Positions 32,328 through 42,950 of a DNA stretch of 64,000 nt are shown here, piece after piece. Location of the stretch: positions 124,001 to 188,000 of the forward strand of contig JAULSN010000010.1 of NCBI GenBank assembly GCA_033439765.1. The letters run 5' to 3'. Each line of letters opens with the position of its first letter. Position 1 is the stretch's first letter. Source of the DNA: Lasiosphaeria ovina (Eukaryota; Ascomycota; Sordariomycetes; Sordariales; Lasiosphaeriaceae). The translations under genes were made by a program, and so were the position numbers. The notes under the pieces are model-generated. The model saw nothing but the letters and a program-made list of their open reading frames with translations. It made no database searches and was not told the origin of the DNA.

Positions 32328-33627
32328 GATGAGTGTTTCAGTCTGAACACGAATCAGCCTCAATTTAGCCCATTATGAGCATTTTGGGCAGCGCGTAGAG
32401 CCGTTTAACCAATCTATATACTACCCAAATGCTCAATGTATCGGTCTTCTTTTTACACATTGGGGAGGAGAGCAACTACATATCTACTTAAAAATATATC
32501 AGGGTCAGCATCTAACAGCCAGGAACTAATATACACTCCCCTTTGCCCTATAGTTAGACCTATATATAACGATTAGGTCGAGACCGGAAATTTAATCGTT
32601 ATGCGGAAATTATCGCTAAAGATCATTACCTAAATGGGGAATTAGTGGGGCGGGAGGCAGATTAAAGTGGGACTGCCGGATTAGGACTAGCGTCTCTCTT
32701 CAAACGAGACTAAATATCGTTATGCGAAGGGAATGCCATACAAAATTTGACCTACTTTTCTCTACACATGTAAAAGCCCCCCTTTCGCCCCGCTTTTCTT
32801 AATCATTATGGTCCAGACCGTTATGTACAGGTCTGACTGTAGTTTAGTTCTCCGCAAATCCCAGACAAGGTTCGTCGCCGAAATAGGGAAGAGTCTGATG
32901 GTGTAACGACATGTAAATGGGCTGACTCTCTGAATAGCGAAAACCGCGAATCGAGTCAGGTGTAACCCCAGATGGGCAAATCGAAGGGGTTGGATCGGCA
33001 CACCACCAAACAGCGGCCTTGCGGCTAGGGGCCGCGAATCCACTTTCAATAACCGCCGCCAGCCTGATATTCTGCACGTGGAATGCGAGGCTCCGGCCTG
33101 TCGGCGATGTCTGTCAGAGAACGGGATCCAGCTCATTTATACGTGAACCGACAAGATCGACAACCGCGATTCCCGGATAGGGCGACATTCGAGCAGGGCG
33201 TGTCTCGGGTAAAGGCTCAGCCCCCCAAGGCTGCGGACTGTCATCTGATTCGGCAATTTTCCGACGCGGTGCATGTGGCGGAGTTGGTCGTGTTTGCGCT
33301 TGGGGTATTCTGAGGGCTCCCATAGGCTCTGGGGACGTACACGGAATTGCGCATCCCTCGCTGGCGCACTCCGAGGCCGCCTCGTATCCCCATTTGTCGC
33401 TCCTTACTGGGTCCAGAACGGCTCGACCCAGGGGGCGAGTGGCCTGCCGGCCCAGCCCGCCCAGCCCTCCCCTCATCTTATGCACTGCCCGCTCTGCGTC
33501 GTAACCCTAACTCGCCCGACCTGTCTTCCTTTCCTTTTCCCGTGACCCCAAATTGCACACCTGCCACAAGAATCCTCGATGTCCCCACACGCTGTCGGCC
33601 TGGGCCTGACACGACCAGACGCAAAAT
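32328..33627. other. AT-rich intergenic stretch with palindromic repeat
   Basis: No gene recognised. 32400-32760 is TpA-rich and may be old RIP-affected repeat DNA. It includes the inverted repeat listed separately. ATCGTTATGCG occurs twice (32596-32606 and 32716-32726). Confidence 0.4.
32566..32602. repeat. Inverted repeat ATAACGATTA / TAATCGTTAT
   Basis: Perfect 10-bp arms at 32566-32575 and 32593-32602. The 17-bp loop itself starts with the palindrome GGTCGAGACC. It may be a transposon end or a protein-binding site; not assigned. Confidence 0.5.
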
Positions 33628-35120
33628 ATGTCGACCATCAATCCGAACATTGCGAACGGAACGTGCTATTATGCCGAGAACACCGTCACAAAGGGGGACT
33701 TTATTCCCTGTGGGAACGAGCTAATACAGACCTGGCCATGCTGCAAGGCGGGAAGCTACTGCCTGTCGCAGGGCGATGCGAACGCGTGCTGGGATGCAAA
33801 GTGTAAGTTCCAACACTCCACCATCATGGGTCGCAAAGTCCAACACAGTCCTTCACAGCCGGAAATACGTACGTCGCCGGTTGCACCGACCCCTCGTTCG
33901 TCTCGCCCAACTGCCTTCACAAGCCGCCCCCGTTCCACGAGCAAGAATGGGTCGCCATCAACCAAGCCTGCAAGAACCTCAACGCCAACAGCCAGGCTGA
34001 TGGCGTCACCAATTGGACCGGCTGCATCGTCGACAACAACTCGACAGATCTCGTCAAGCTCCCCCTGGCCGCCTGCACTCCGTATTGCGAGTCGACCAAC
34101 GTCCTGTACGCAGGCTCCTCGTCCCTTCCCGCATACGCATCGCTTCCGACCTTGTCAGGGAGTTCCATCTTCTGGCAGAATAACTTTGTCCCACCGACGG
34201 CGCCTGTAGCCGGCTACACTCCCGGCACGACCACCGGCATCGTGGGGACCGGTGTCTCCAACAAACCAGGGCCCAGCAGCTCAGATTCCTCGACGGCCGC
34301 AGGCAGCTCAGAGCTCTCAACGGCCGCCAAAGCCGGCATCGGCGTCGGCGCTGCCATAGGCGGCATCATTCTCATCGCCTTGCTCGCGATTCTCATCCTC
34401 TGGTGCCGAAAACACCGAAAACGGAAACAGCCACCTGGCCTCCCACCAGCAGGACGTCCCTACAACCAACCCTACCCCCCCGAGGACTTAAGCAGCTACC
34501 CCCCGAGCCCACCGACGCATACCTATTCCGACACGTACCAGTACCAGAGCATCCCAGGGCAGCCACCCATCGCCGAGTTCGGCACACCGAGCACACCCGC
34601 AGTAGCATACACTGGCTATAAAACCGAACTACCGGCCGACGAGCGGAAAATGCGCCCTAACGCGGGACAGGAGTACATTGAGATGGATAACGGGGATAGC
34701 AATCCCGTTCCGGCGCAATATTTACAGCCACAGCCATCGCCACGGGGCCTTGGACAGGACCAGTTATCACCGCATCGGCCGGGGAGTCCTCCGCTCAGTG
34801 AAACGAGTACCATGCTCCATTCTGGGCAGCATTCATATACGAGCCCGAGTCTGCAGGGGAGTCCTCCGTCGGCATACGGACAACCCGCCGGATATGGACA
34901 ACAACCGGCGGCAGGACAACCATCGGTGAGACTAGGGCCGGGGGTCTACCACATCAGGAGTACGAGCAGTCCGAGTCAGAGTTTCAGCAGTCGAGTTGCT
35001 GCCGGTGAAGGATTGTCGCCGGGCGTCTATCATAGTAGGAGTGTGAGTAGCAGCGGGGCTTCACCGGGGACGGGGTATGCCGAGACCGAGGAGGGGTGGG
35101 AGGCTGGAAGGCATCAATGA
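33628..35120 (+). CDS. Single-pass membrane protein with Cys-rich ectodomain
   Basis: Exons 33628-33802 and 33859-35120 give 478 aa; donor GTAAGT, acceptor CACAG. The N-terminal ~185 residues are Cys-rich (PNIANGTCYYAENT, WPCCKAGSYC, AGCTDPSFVSPNC, LAACTPYC) with N-glycosylation sites. A Ser/Thr stretch is followed by one transmembrane span (~GVGAAIGGIILIALLAIL) and a basic stop-transfer KHRKRK. The ~220-residue cytoplasmic tail is Pro/Tyr/Ser-rich, with a duplicated PGVYHxRSxSS motif near its end. This pattern is widespread in uncharacterised pezizomycete surface/sensor-like proteins. No classical signal peptide is seen at the start. Function unknown. Confidence 0.8.
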
Positions 35121-35406
35121 ACTGTTAACTGCGATGCACGAGATGTAGATGGGATGCGGAGGTGTAACAAAAGGAAGGAGAGCAAGGGTAATTTGATGTC
35201 TTGATGGAAATGGATAGTGCCTGGAGACTTTTGCGAAGAATACCACTTGTGAATGGACAATTGTTAGGTCAAAGTGCATACATACATTGTCATGGCATTG
35301 GAGCATAAAAATTTCGGCCACAGGGCTCATGTTTCCACATACAGGCCAAACAAGTCATGTTCCATGCCCATCCGAGGACCTTCCACCATCAGCAACTGGG
35401 GTTTGA

Positions 35407-36212
35407 CTAGTTCACAACCCTATCTCCGCCTCGGTAGCCCCAGGCCGCTTCCCCATCACCGTAGGCCCTCACAAGCTTCCATATTGCCATATCAACTCTC
35501 TTAAACGTCTTCTCCATTTCCTTTATCTCGTCAGACGTGCCAAACAAACCCTCTATCTTGGTGGCATTCAGCTCAAACGCCTAGTCGTCAAACTCGTGCA
35601 GCGCCAGCCATTTCTGCCCGCCATCGGTTGTCGAACCGGCTCGACCGTCGCCAACCCACCATAGTTGAGACCTCGGTGAGGTAAACCTCGCGATACCACT
35701 TATTGAAGTTGGTCGTCCTCACACCCGCGGGGTCAATGGTCTCAGTCACCAGGAGCGGGCCTCGCTCTATTGCTACAAGTGTCAATATTAAGAAAATGCG
35801 GCATAAAATGGAGAGTTCGGGGAGTGAGATAAGAAAAACCACCACCACCGGCGCTCCCACCCCTCCAAGTCTCGACATGCGGGCCCGCCATGGCCGTGAT
35901 ATTGGCAAACTTGGTGATTCGTCCACCCTCAGGCAACGAAGGATGATTGAGCGTGACGTTCATAAACTCGGGTGAGTTCAATGCCGAGATGTCGGGGTAT
36001 TTGTAAGCGACAAGAAACGGGAGGTCGTGGTCCACGTCAAGCGATTGGTATCTCCAGGCCGACGTGATGGCACTGGCCTTGGCACCCATCTAGTCGGGGA
36101 TATGGACGTTCTCGTACCATCGCACAAAGCTGCTGTAGGGGAAGCTGTCTTTGTATGCGGGAAACACGCCCGAGTTAGCCAAGAAGATGCCTGGTCCTGT
36201 GCCTACGGACAA
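35407..36212 (-). pseudogene. EthD-like protein pseudogene
   Basis: The minus strand carries a recognisable ~230-codon fungal EthD-like pattern: GPGIFLANSGVFPAYKDSFP, VRWYENVHIPD, SAWRYQSLDVDHDLPFLV, TKFANITAMAGPHVETW, an intron (GTGGGA...TTGTAG), then GPLLVTETIDPAG, KWYREVYL, MVGWRRSSRFDN and KWLALHEFDD, EGLFGTSDEIKEMEKTFKR. Lesions: the expected start position reads TTG, a TAG follows VHIPD, a frameshift lies after SRFDN (near 35625), and another TAG follows HEFDD (near 35582). EthD-type proteins belong to the dimeric ferredoxin-like-fold group linked to catabolic clusters. Confidence 0.65.
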
Positions 36213-37066
36213 GGCCGTTTGAGCTACCAGTGAGTACGTCGCCAGCTGGGACTTTACAACAAAAGAGGTAGTTCGTTTTCCGAACCAGGTCCTCATGGAC
36301 CTGAGCTTGCCTTTTCTAACATCTTGAATACCCTTCGGGTATTTGCCTGCCGCAAGGTTGTTTGGTAAATAACCGACAGCCTCAGTTCTTCCCTGGAGGA
36401 GTATGCACACTCCTTATATCATTCGCCGGCACATATAAAGTTGACTTTACCCAATCGGGAGGAGCCGTGCGGACAAGACAGATGGTGATTCTGAGAGCGG
36501 CGGATGAACCAAAGAAACTGGAGGTGGTCCGCAATGAAGAGCTGTGCTGAGCGGCCATGTCGGCGAAGATATGTCCGTTGCAATTAGAGCTCCCTACGGT
36601 GCACTTGCTTAAGCCGAACAGCGTTGCGTCTCCGTCGAGGAAACGCTTGCAACAGCGCTAATCGACCTTTTGTGATTCGCCACCCTTCCTGCTCTAGCTC
36701 GTTTGTCTCGCGTTTTCTCGATCTCGACTTCGGCTAGGTACCACTTGCTCGTTCGATGTGCACTCCGATGCCGTCCCTGTCGCGACCATAGCGCGCTTCC
36801 CTCCCGCCACTGGAACTACCAAAAAAGCCAAGAGCGTCGCTCTGAAGGCGATGAAGCGTGTTTACCGGCCTCGGGTAGGTAGGCAGGCTGGAGCCGCCAT
36901 TGGCGGGGTCCGACAAGCGGCGCAATCATGGCCCCGGGAGGGGATGATGATTTTTGTGGTGTTGGGGATTCAGCTTGGGGCTGTACATGGGCGAAGACGC
37001 CCTGAACGCTCCATAAAAAAATCTAGGTAGATAGGCAGGAAAAATAGACTCTTCATTACGTCTAAC
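36213..37066. other. Intergenic
   Basis: Upstream flank of the EthD-like remnant and 3' flank of the HET gene. A frame open to 36410 upstream of the remnant has no further signature. Nothing else recognised. Confidence 0.4.
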
Positions 37067-39451
37067 TCAGCATAGTCTTATATGTTTCTTCACAAGACCC
37101 AGGCTTCCAATCCTCGCATCCGTTGGACTATAGATCTCGAATCGACCCGGATGCGAACACAGGGTACAATCCACCCGCTCGTACGTTCCACTACCACCCA
37201 CCTCTCTTACAAGAAGCAGGACCATTTCGGTTGTGGCTGAAGCGTGCCTATAGCATTGGTTTTCAACTTCTTCCGAGAAATGTTTTTCCACCCCGAGAAT
37301 GACGCCCCACAACTTCTGGCCAGATGGATCAAGGCTAGCCGTATCTTCATCGGCACATGAGAAAAGCAGATCGGCCTGACTAGTCCCAGCAACAACCTTC
37401 CAGCGGCACTCGTATAGGCCCTTCGGTTTTGTGAAGCACCAGATCATCGCATCCGGACGTGGCTTGTGCCGAGGGTATTGCTGTTTCGTCTTCCGCTCAA
37501 CCGTTGTCTCGAAGGTCCATCCGACAAGAGATAGTGAAGACGGTGTCTTGCCCGCGACGGCGAGTTGGCTGTGACAGTGCACCGTATCCTCGTCCCAGTC
37601 ACGAGCCTCGCCACTTTCAAACTCTACAATACCAGATATACAGGAATCGCAACCCAGGTTTCGTATGGGGCAACCAGGCTCTAACCCTCCCACGGCAATG
37701 GTGCTGAAGCAAGAACCAGCAGTGCATTGCCGCGTTTTTGTGGGCGACGGCTTCCAACCAACCCACGACCAGCTGGGAAACATGGGCCGCCGCACCATGG
37801 GACGGTCGAAATGCCAACTTAGACCGGTAGCCAAGACCTGCGACGGCGTCACGGCATCCGGCTGGGCGAACGAGGCACTCGAGAACAGCGGGATCCCGTA
37901 AAAGTGACCTTTCGGCTCCTTCGAGTCCTCGAACAGAGCCAATATCCCGCGAAACGCGTCCAACGCATCCGAGTCGTATGTGAAATCCCGATGTATAAAC
38001 TCATTCACTCGCAGCGGGAAAGACGTCTTGGAGCGCTGCAGGTCCTGGAACTTGGGGAAGTTGACGCCAAAGTCGACGCTCAGCGGGAAGACGGCTTTTG
38101 CCTGCACGCTATCGAGCTGCGTGGCGATGCTTTCAGCTTGATGCATCGCCTGACACTGGAAGAATACTTGCCGCTCCGTAAAGATGAGCCTCTTGCGCGC
38201 GAGGAGGCCTTCTTGGTACGTCCATCCCCTCGAGTTCCACTTTGACGATTGAATCTCTTCACGCCCGCCGCGAGAGACGCAGCACACGAGCTCGTCATTC
38301 CCCCAAGTTATCGATGGCTGTGGGAGGCGAGGCGTCGTGCTTACGCCTGGCAGTCCGCATTCGGGGCCGTCACCCGCAGCGGCGATAACTGTCAGGACAG
38401 AGCACGAGTAGATCCTCCCCATGTTCCCTAATTGGCATCGTTTCTCCGTCTCGTCGTCTTGGGGGATGCAGTAGCGGTCGACCCAGAGAAAGCGAAACCC
38501 CAGCGCGAGGGTTACGGCGATGGTGTCATCCATGACTTTTGGGACGGGGTCTGGAAGCTTGGTCTTGTCCGCCCAGACTGCCGTAGGAGAGGGCCCCCAG
38601 ATGTAGCTGAGCGTCACATAATCATCCTCCACGCCTGGCAGATGCACGAGTTTCCTCGTCGCACACTCAATAACCGTGAGGTTCCGGAATCCGTTCTTGC
38701 CGCGCCGGTGGCAGAGTTTCTCGTGCCGTTTCTGACAGAAGGAGAGCCAGTGCGATATGATGGAGTAGTCAATCTTGTCTCGCTCAATCTTGCGCCCAAC
38801 GATGGTGCCTTCACGGACAGGGGAGGCCACCGGCATTACGCAGCCTCGGCGCTCGTGCTTTTTCCCAACGAAAACCGGACACGGCGCGTTGATGAAATCG
38901 TCTCTGTCCTTGACACCGAAGAACTCGGATGTCGACAAGAGGGCAATCTTGGGTTTGCTCGGGTTGCCGTTTGACTGCTCAATCGCCAGACACTCACGCA
39001 GGAACGAGCACATCCGACATGTGGACGAGGGTCTTTTGTAGAGATACCCGAGATCAAATTGCGACGCCGGAAGGTTGTGGAAATATTCCATATCGTCCAT
39101 CGTTACCTCGTGGCCAAAGAGGCAGCTGAAACGAAGGCCGTGGCACTTGTCGCAAATGCTGCTGTCGTCCCGGGCTTGAATTTTTATTTCCGTTCCCAAG
39201 GGGATGCCCTCGGCCCCAAGAGCAGCCCATTTGTATGCGATTCTCCCTCCACCACTGCTCCGGGCCAGTGCGAATTGCTTCTGCTTGTCTGGCTCATTCC
39301 TAGGCCACCACCGCTTGTACGCTAATGGCACGCTGTCGGGGATAGGTTCGCCGGCCTCGTCAACCCTTTGCTTCCTCTTCCCTCTTGCCTTCTTTTTTGC
39401 GGGCCGTTTGTCGTCTTCGGAAGGCAGGGCTGGTCTCTTTCCGGTGTCCAT
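37067..39451 (-). CDS. HET-domain (heterokaryon incompatibility) protein
   Basis: Single-exon 794-aa protein from ATG 39451. The HET domain spans about 278-435: YVTLSYIWG, LGFRFLWVDRYCIPQDD, IYSCSVLTVIAAAG and SKWNSRGWTYQEGLLARKRLIF, the family's WxxRxWTxQE block. Upstream are Lys/Arg-rich residues 1-30 (KRPAKKKARGKRKQR), a nuclear-signal-like stretch, and Cys pairs CDKC (100-103) and CRMC (145-148). A C-terminal region of ~350 residues follows. HET domains trigger cell death on non-self recognition after hyphal fusion. An upstream frame to 39769 only translates the 44-bp repeat, so 39451 was taken as the start. Confidence 0.9.
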   Translation of the reverse strand: MDTGKRPALPSEDDKRPAKKKARGKRKQRVDEAGEPIPDSVPLAYKRWWPRNEPDKQKQFALARSSGGGRIAYKWAALGAEGIPLGTEIKIQARDDSSICDKCHGLRFSCLFGHEVTMDDMEYFHNLPASQFDLGYLYKRPSSTCRMCSFLRECLAIEQSNGNPSKPKIALLSTSEFFGVKDRDDFINAPCPVFVGKKHERRGCVMPVASPVREGTIVGRKIERDKIDYSIISHWLSFCQKRHEKLCHRRGKNGFRNLTVIECATRKLVHLPGVEDDYVTLSYIWGPSPTAVWADKTKLPDPVPKVMDDTIAVTLALGFRFLWVDRYCIPQDDETEKRCQLGNMGRIYSCSVLTVIAAAGDGPECGLPGVSTTPRLPQPSITWGNDELVCCVSRGGREEIQSSKWNSRGWTYQEGLLARKRLIFTERQVFFQCQAMHQAESIATQLDSVQAKAVFPLSVDFGVNFPKFQDLQRSKTSFPLRVNEFIHRDFTYDSDALDAFRGILALFEDSKEPKGHFYGIPLFSSASFAQPDAVTPSQVLATGLSWHFDRPMVRRPMFPSWSWVGWKPSPTKTRQCTAGSCFSTIAVGGLEPGCPIRNLGCDSCISGIVEFESGEARDWDEDTVHCHSQLAVAGKTPSSLSLVGWTFETTVERKTKQQYPRHKPRPDAMIWCFTKPKGLYECRWKVVAGTSQADLLFSCADEDTASLDPSGQKLWGVILGVEKHFSEEVENQCYRHASATTEMVLLLVREVGGSGTYERVDCTLCSHPGRFEIYSPTDARIGSLGLVKKHIRLC

Positions 39452-39651
39452 CCCAAGGGTCCCAGTGGGCGAAATCCAACTGGTTTGCGGTCCATCTTTT
39501 GCTACGCGGCTGGTGTGTATTGAATATTGAATGTTGAGAGCTGGGCGGCGTGATGAGGAAGTGAAAAATGTTGTAAGCGGTCTGTAGATAATAGTGACTG
39601 CAGCTGATGTTATATGTTGGGGGACCAGGAGGGTCGATGTTGTTGCTGCCT

Positions 39652-39783
39652 GAAACGAACAGGCGCCAAATGAATCGGCACTCGACAGGAATGTTGAAAC
39701 GAACAGGCACCAAATGAAACGGCATTCGACAGGAATGTTGAAACGAACAGGCGCCAAATGAAACGACACTCGACAGGAATGTA
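39652..39783. repeat. 44-bp minisatellite, three copies, upstream of the HET gene
   Basis: Three adjacent 44-bp units start at 39652, 39696 and 39740 (GAAACGAACAGGCGCCAAAT begins unit 1). They differ from each other at a few positions only. The array lies about 200-330 bp upstream of the HET start codon. Confidence 0.9.
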
Positions 39784-41353
39784 GATCGGTTATGATACAC
39801 CCATTTCACCACCATAAAATCGACCCACTGATTTCCCTTTTCTTCTTTAGAACTGAGCAGTTGCTGCCTTAGCCTGAGGTACATGTCAGAAAAGAGGGTG
39901 TGGTGATGCCAGCTGAGAAGAGGCTCAGGGAAGCTGAACTGACGCAGCCAGACACTTGCCACAGTATGTGTGACGACCGTGCAGGCCGGCGCGGACCGAC
40001 GCAAGCCCCGCACCCAGGACAGTGCGCACACCGGGTGCACTGTGCCAGGGAAACGAGAGGGCTCTGTGCCAAGACAAGGCTCCGACCACAGAAGGCAACA
40101 GAGCCAGCATAAGCACGTCTAGATAGCCTAGTATAGATACTATCATCGTGACCACAATGGGCGGGAGGAATCTTGGTTCCTCACGCAAGTAATTCACTGT
40201 CTATTTGTGTCCTACTGCTCAGAGATCCCTCTGCGTATTATAGTAACAACGGCCTACAGTGACAGTAAACCCTCTGTCTGAGAGTACTTGCTCCTTCATA
40301 CAGTCTTCTGATCCCCAAGCCCTAGATGTACGCCTCACGTTCCGACGTGACGCTCCCCCGCGACCTGTCTCAACTCCCCTCCGGGTGCAGGCGGTGACAC
40401 TAACCTCTAGATATAATCCTCTAGCTATAAGGTAGTCGAACTACCCCCAGAGGCCTGGATCTTTATAACCCTAAGGCTTGAAAAGTCAAATAAGATATTA
40501 AAAGATAGGTCTCCTTTCGTCCATCTTCGTCTAGTTAGCGGCTTTTTCTTTGGTGAGCTCAGCGCGAATGACTGTTCCTTCCAGCAACTCAGGTTGTGCC
40601 TCCCGCTGCAGCTTCAGCAAAAGGTTGTCCGGCCCACTCTTTCTAAACAAGTAGTGGTGAGAGGAGCGATAGCGGCAGGAATTTCCCGCACGTTCTCCCA
40701 GAGCCCTTCCAAGAAGAGATTGACAGACACCCACAGCATCATCGTTGTGGACGCACAGACTCCCAACGACATCACCCTTCAGTCGAGTATCCTGAGTGAA
40801 GCCTCGCCCGCTGTCAAGTGGGCCAGCAAGTACAACAAGGAAGCGATCCCGGGAGACCTCGGGAATTTCAGCCGCCCGGCGCTCCAATTCTATGTGCTAA
40901 TGAAGTGTGGATCGGAACTTTCTGTGGCGCGGCCCACCGGCGCGCAGAGTCCTTACGGCATGTGAAGGCGAATTACCGCGGCGTTGACGATCATGAACCA
41001 AAGATGTGCTAGCTGGCTCTGTCGGTTTCGGTACTGGCTGCCGTGCTACCGAAACTGCGGACCTGATTCCACGGCAATGCGTGCGGGTCCCATCCAGGTC
41101 ACCTCCCGTCGGTCTTGTGAATAATTTGGGGCCCTGGGTATTAAACGGAAACAATCCCCGTTTCCCCAACACTGCATTTTGCGGTCTTTCTTTTGTGTCT
41201 CCGTCCGCCCCTCGATTGCTTTCCTCGAGGGCCAGGGGAAGCTCCACTTCCGCTCAGCGAACGTCTCTTCCATTTTCCCTGTACCGTGCAACCATTCGAC
41301 CGCAGCTTCCAGGAGCAAATCACAGCGCCAGGTAATTCAATTAAGCGACGCTT
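39784..41353. other. Intergenic; possible solo-LTR relic and unassigned ORFs
   Basis: 40150-40400 resembles the end of a fungal LTR (CCCCAAGCCCTAG, TCCGACGTGACG, CTCCGGGTGCAGG) and 40400-40510 is TpA-rich, but no second copy or clear TG...CA ends were found. ORFs of ~120 codons overlap on both strands at 40531-40965; neither has a known domain, so no gene is called. Confidence 0.3.
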
Positions 41354-42950
41354 TTACAGCCCGTTCACGAATCTCCCTCTGTATCCCACATAGTTCGTGA
41401 AGAAAAAACAGTCGCGGACAGCTTGACGAGTCTTTTCCACCACTCCGGCCCACTTGAACCTTCCTTGGTCTCCGTTCCTAGCAGCCCTGGCAACCCGGTA
41501 TCCGCTTTCCAGATGTTCTGTCCCCTCCTTCCCTATCTGGCCCGCCAGTGCCAGGTACACATGCTGTCCCATCCACGAGGTCAGCTTTGCTGGGCCCAGC
41601 AGAATTCGAGCTAAGCATATGATCCATGAAAAAAAAGCCAGCATCAGAAAGGAAATCGCTGCGTTGTATGAGCTTCCCGTTCGGAATTCACCCCGGAGCC
41701 CGGAATAGACGGGATACGAGTATGTTTGATTCTCTTTGCTCTCCAATTTCTCCCACATTCTATATAGTGTTTTGTTGAACGACTCATGGTCCGCCGTGGC
41801 TCTGTCGTCGATACTGGAGCAGCCCTTATCGTGGACGAGGCGGCTGACTCTGCAACCGCGAGATGCTAGGATGTGGCATTAGTTGGATACTCGGCGCCTG
41901 CTGATTCAAGGCATGTCAGTGAACGGGGTGTCACTTACTGCGCGGTACTTTGTTCGTTTGATGACTTTTTGTTCACTCGATCCGTTTGCCAACCAACTTC
42001 CCATCTCTGCCCACTGAATTTGTATACCCCCCGTGTCGGCCATCCTGTAGTCAAGTACTAGGCCATTCCTTCCAACACTGGTTGGATCGCCAGTGATGAC
42101 GTTCACAACCCGTGCCCAGTCTTGCTGGTCTGCCGTCATAACGAACTCGCCAACCTCGTCGGTCCTGTTTGCGAGCATGACGACTTCTCGCGTGTAAAGA
42201 TTTCCAAGATCGGAGTCCTGAAAGGTTCCGCCGCACTCAGCCAAGCCTACCATGACTATTGCACGTGGGAAGTAGATGGCCATGACTCCTTCTTCTAGAA
42301 TGTCTTGCCCAGAGTCTTGGTCGTGGATGAAAGCGCGATTCATGCCCAATGGCCTGTCGCTGAGCCAGGGGCTCGCTGTACTGTTGCCTAACAGCGCCTG
42401 GACTGGGGGAAGAGACAGGCGTACGCTCGAGACATCTAGGTGCTCGTAGGCCGTGACACGAAATGCGAATATGCTGAATTTGTAGGCGACAGAAGCGGGG
42501 ATAGACAACACAATGATAAAGTACCGGAGTAAGACGAATGCCGGGAACCCGCGGAATCCCACGATCACGGGAGCTCGAGGCTGGGAATTGAGATAGCGAG
42601 CGTAGTTGAGGCCTGGGCTCCGACTTGCTTGGCGACTACACCACAAGTCAAATACGTGAATGTAGCTCTCCGAAAGGCCGTACGAGAGCATTCCAAACCC
42701 GACACCTAGGATAGCGAGCCACGATTGAACCTGAATGTAAGACCCGCGCCAAAATATGCTTGTTGGTGGGTGATCGTTTGGTCTCTCTGGTTCTGGCTGG
42801 GGGGCTGCCGAATATCGTGTTCAATGAGACAAACATGAAGATGGCGCCGCTTGTCAGCAATGACAGAATGGAGGGGCCACCAACCTCCTGGATTCGAGTC
42901 ACGAGTCTTCTACTGAACTCTGGAGTACGTGTGAAAAGCCTTGGTGCCAT
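41354..42950 (-). CDS. Unknown multi-pass membrane protein
   Basis: Model: 42950-42835, 42758-41949 and 41849-41354 (473 aa). The first exon opens MAPRLFTRTPEF after a good ATG context. The first splice joins TSGAIF to IFWRGSYIQVQSWL. Hydrophobic spans include LAILGVGFGMLSYGL, FVLLRYFIIVLSIPASVAY and ISFLMLAFFSWIICLARILL. Between spans two and three is a ~200-residue loop with RLSLPPVQALLGNSTASPWL and NxS/T sites, probably extracellular. The second intron is uncertain: a stronger GTAAGT donor (at 41938) with branch CCAACTAAT would read the last exon in another frame and lose the last hydrophobic span. The family looks fungal-specific; function unknown. Confidence 0.6.

Noticed and set aside
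39452..39769. Upstream extension of the HET ORF by 106 codons
   Set aside because: The extension translates the 44-bp minisatellite; ATG at 39451 is followed by normal protein sequence.
40531..40965. Overlapping ~120-codon ORFs as a gene
   Set aside because: Neither strand shows a recognised domain or consistent splicing; left unassigned.
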